64,000 nucleotides of DNA from Gnetum montanum (lineage: Eukaryota; Streptophyta; Gnetopsida; Gnetales; Gnetaceae): the NCBI GenBank assembly GCA_015680685.1, contig MNCI01004656.1, forward strand, positions 1,688,985 through 1,752,984. The letters are read 5' to 3'. The notes beneath the pieces were generated by a model. That model saw only the letters and a program-made list of their open reading frames with translations. It ran no database searches and was not told the DNA's origin. Below are positions 61,780 through 64,000 of this stretch, one piece after another (positions within the stretch are counted from its first letter, which is position 1; every line of letters begins with the position of its first letter). The position numbers and the translations under genes are program-made.

Positions 61780-62880
61780 TTCTAGTATCTATTGTTCAAC
61801 AAGATCTACTACTTCTTGATTAGTAATTTGTGGAACTTTAATGACTAGTTGTTGTTTAGTATGCATTTGTGCTCTAGGCGTATTATGCACAACAATCAGT
61901 CTATCATTTGAAATAATGGGTTGAGCGTCTCTATGATCTATCTCAGGAACAATGTTCCAAGATCCACTACTCCCACTAATTAAGTCATTCTCAAGAAATT
62001 TAGCATTCCTTGATTCCACAAACCTAGTAGTATGTGATGGGCAATAAAATATGTATCCCTTGGACCATTGCACATATCCAATGAAATACGCACTTACGGT
62101 CCTTAGGTCTAGCTTCTTTTCTTATGGATGATAGATTGTTACTTCAGATAGGCATCCCCAAACAAGTACATGTTACAAACTCGGTTTCCATCCTTTCCAT
62201 AATTCAAATGGTGTCTTTAAGACAACCTTGGTTGGAACTCAATTTAATATATACACTATCATTTTGAGAGCTTTAGTCCACAAGGACTTAGGAATCTTGG
62301 AGCCACTAAGCATACTCTGCACCATGTCTAATAATGTTCAGTTTCTTCTTTCTACCACACCATTCTAGTTTGGAGAAGAAAGCATAGTGTACTAGCCAAC
62401 AATCCCATGCTCTTGAAGAAACTTAGCAAATTGACCAAGTACTTGTCCATCATTAGTATATCTACCATAGTAATCACCACCTCTATCAGACCTCACTATC
62501 TTTATTTACTTACCGCATTATTTCTCTACTTCAGTCTTAAACACCTTAAAGGCATATAAAGCTTCACTTTTGTTAAGAAGCAAGTAGAGATACATATATC
62601 ATGAGTAATCATCAATAAAGATAATGAAATTATTTTGACCATACACATCCATATCTACACTACAAATATTTGTATGTATGATCTCTAATATGTTTGAACT
62701 CCTCTTAGCACCTTTCTTTGACATACTAGTCTACTTTCCCTTTATGTAGTCCACAAAAGTGTCAAAGTAAGTAAAATATAGAGTATGAAGTACTCCATCA
62801 TTTACTAATCTCTTTATTCTTTCAATAGAGATATGTCTTAATCTATGATGCTACAACATATAGTATTCATCATTCATAAC
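61780..62880 (-). pseudogene. Integrase of copia element K
   Basis: Zinc-finger region 62700-62870: HHRLRHISIERIKRLVNDG is readable but the two Cys read Phe and Tyr (TFVDYIKGK). The core has IIFIDDYS (first Asp), IVRSDRGGDYYGRY (second Asp) and NGVVERRN (catalytic Glu), all kept. Then IPKSLWTKALKM, TPFELWKGWKPS and the GYIFYCPSHTTRFVESRNAK segment (61990-62070). Residues about 61789-62000 form the usual variable linker before RT. Stops are scattered. Confidence 0.9.
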
Positions 62881-64000
62881 ACATCTCTTAATGTTAGCAT
62901 GAACATGCATAGAAGTATAAGAAGTTTCATTTTGTAAATTAATTTTGAAAAGACCATTTGTCAATGTACCATTTCCAATAAATTTAAATCTATAATACAA
63001 AATAAATATAGTGTCTAAAAATTTAGAAAAAAATCCCAATGATGCAAGCCTTGAAACAAAAATTAAATTCCTTTAAAAACTTGGAATATAAATTGTCTTT
63101 TCCAATTCTAAAACAGAACCATTTCTTAAAGCTAAAATGCATGTTTTGATTGCCTCAACATGTGAGTGCATCTTGTTTCCTAAATAGATGTATGGCTCAC
63201 TTCCCATTGGCTTCCTTAGGTTTTTCACCGCCTATAAGGAATTAGTAACATGGATTATGGAACAAGAATCAATCCATCATGTGTCATGGCCAACATCAAC
63301 CATATTAGACTTAAAACAAACAAGTGAGAGTTCAGTACCTTTGTTTTCAAGCCATTTCTAATATTTAAAATAACCTTTCTTTATGTGCCCTTTCCTTTTG
63401 CAAAAAAAAAAAAAAAAAATTGGATTCTTTCTTAATATCAGCTTACGCAAATAATTTGACCTTCCACTTGCCTTTGGCTTGTCATTTATTCTTTTCTTGT
63501 GTAGCCAGATGCACTCTCTTTTACTTCCATAGCAAGTCTCCCCTCTTCTTGCACACACATGGTCATTAATTCATTAATTGACCATTTGTTCTTATGTGTG
63601 TTATAAGAAATTTTAAAGGCTTCGTAATGTGGTGGTAACATTTTTAAGATGTAGTGCACAAGGAAAGATTTTGACATCTTAACCTCAAGTGTTTTAAGTT
63701 GAGTTTCTATATCCCTCATTTGCATGATGTGCTCATGCACACCACGAATTTTAGTGAGCTTCATAGATGAGAACTTCATTATCAAGGTGCTAGCCAATGC
63801 CTTAATTGATGACTCAAATTTTTCATTAGTGGCCTGTAGCAAAGCATACACATTATCATACTATTTCAATGAACCACACATACCAGTCAAGATCTTGGTT
63901 TTTATAAACATGACATAGAGGCAATTAGCTCGCTTCCATTTTTCATAATTATGAATATCATCTGGATGGTTGATTGTTGTAATAGTAGGTGGTTCATCCT
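62881..64000 (-). pseudogene. Gag, zinc knuckle and protease of copia element K (start beyond window)
   Basis: Gag (UBN2-type) in 63486-63851: MRDIETQLKTLEVKMSKSFL, HYILKMLPPHYEAFKISYNT and NKWSINELMTMCVQEEGRL. The zinc knuckle, normally C-x2-C-x4-H-x4-C, is FFCKRKGHIKKGYF (63360-63405), partly replaced by a poly-A/T run (63402-63420). Protease: IDSCSIIHVTNSL (D-S-G changed to D-S-C, about 63255-63300), then GSEPYIYLGNKMHSHVEAIK and NLISVSRLASLGF. The frame continues past 64000. Confidence 0.88.

Larger units (their letters stand above)
59401..64000 (-). mobile_element. Ty1/copia retrotransposon K, 5' end beyond window
   Basis: Minus-strand order gag, zinc knuckle, PR, GAG-pre-integrase, INT, RT, RNase H, probable 3' LTR. 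INT before RT is the copia order. Nearly one continuous frame is readable, broken mainly by point stops, so this element is better preserved than the gypsy ones and probably younger. Confidence 0.9.

Overview
This window looks like intergenic nuclear DNA from a large, repeat-rich plant genome, most likely a gymnosperm or a similar giant-genome lineage. That is an inference from content only. The DNA is AT-rich and CpG-poor. It is filled with old, stop-ridden LTR retrotransposons of the plant-specific Tat and Athila lineages (Ty3/gypsy) and of Ty1/copia. I found no intact protein-coding gene, no rRNA or intact tRNA gene, and no CRISPR array.

Layout. (1) 1-5980: minus-strand Tat-lineage copy A1 (integrase, a second 'archaeal-type' RNase H, RNase H, RT, then a non-coding 5' leader and a probable LTR containing about 190-bp repeats). 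(2) 5981-8980: plus-strand gag-protease remnant D. (3) 10185-31220: a second Tat copy, A2, homologous to A1. It is split by element B (14514-27015), a minus-strand Athila-like element with two LTRs, a tRNA-Asp-type primer-binding site, gag, PR, RT/RNase H, INT and an extra 3' ORF. After B, A2 resumes with its RT N-terminus and then a roughly 2.9-kb diverged tandem array with a period near 187 bp. (4) 31221-36400: mostly unassigned sequence with a plus-strand solo Athila-type LTR (34422-35158) and a minus-strand tRNA-derived SINE candidate (about 35955-36170). (5) 36410-48228: element C, same family as B, bounded by a perfect 5-bp target-site duplication (TAAAC). (6) 48301-49425: an LTR-like segment rich in TACGCTA palindromes. 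(7) 51208-51662: a roughly 455-bp fold-back inverted repeat flanked by (TA)n. (8) 51935-52950: a PIF1-type helicase pseudogene, probably from a Helitron. (9) 57245-58550: a stretch bracketed by CpG-rich inverted motifs. (10) 58850-59220: a decayed fragment of a plant alpha-carbonic anhydrase, the only trace of a host gene. (11) 59401-64000: minus-strand Ty1/copia element K, running off the right edge.

The insertions can be ordered. A2 predates B because B sits inside A2's RT. All elements are dead: every long reading frame has stops, mostly the TAG/TGA/TAA expected from C-to-T decay of CAG, CGA, CAA and TGG codons. The points most worth checking are the tandem array linked to the Tat LTR, the lesions shared by A1 and A2, the fold-back in (TA)n, and the carbonic anhydrase remnant. 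I did not find a convincing new functional system.
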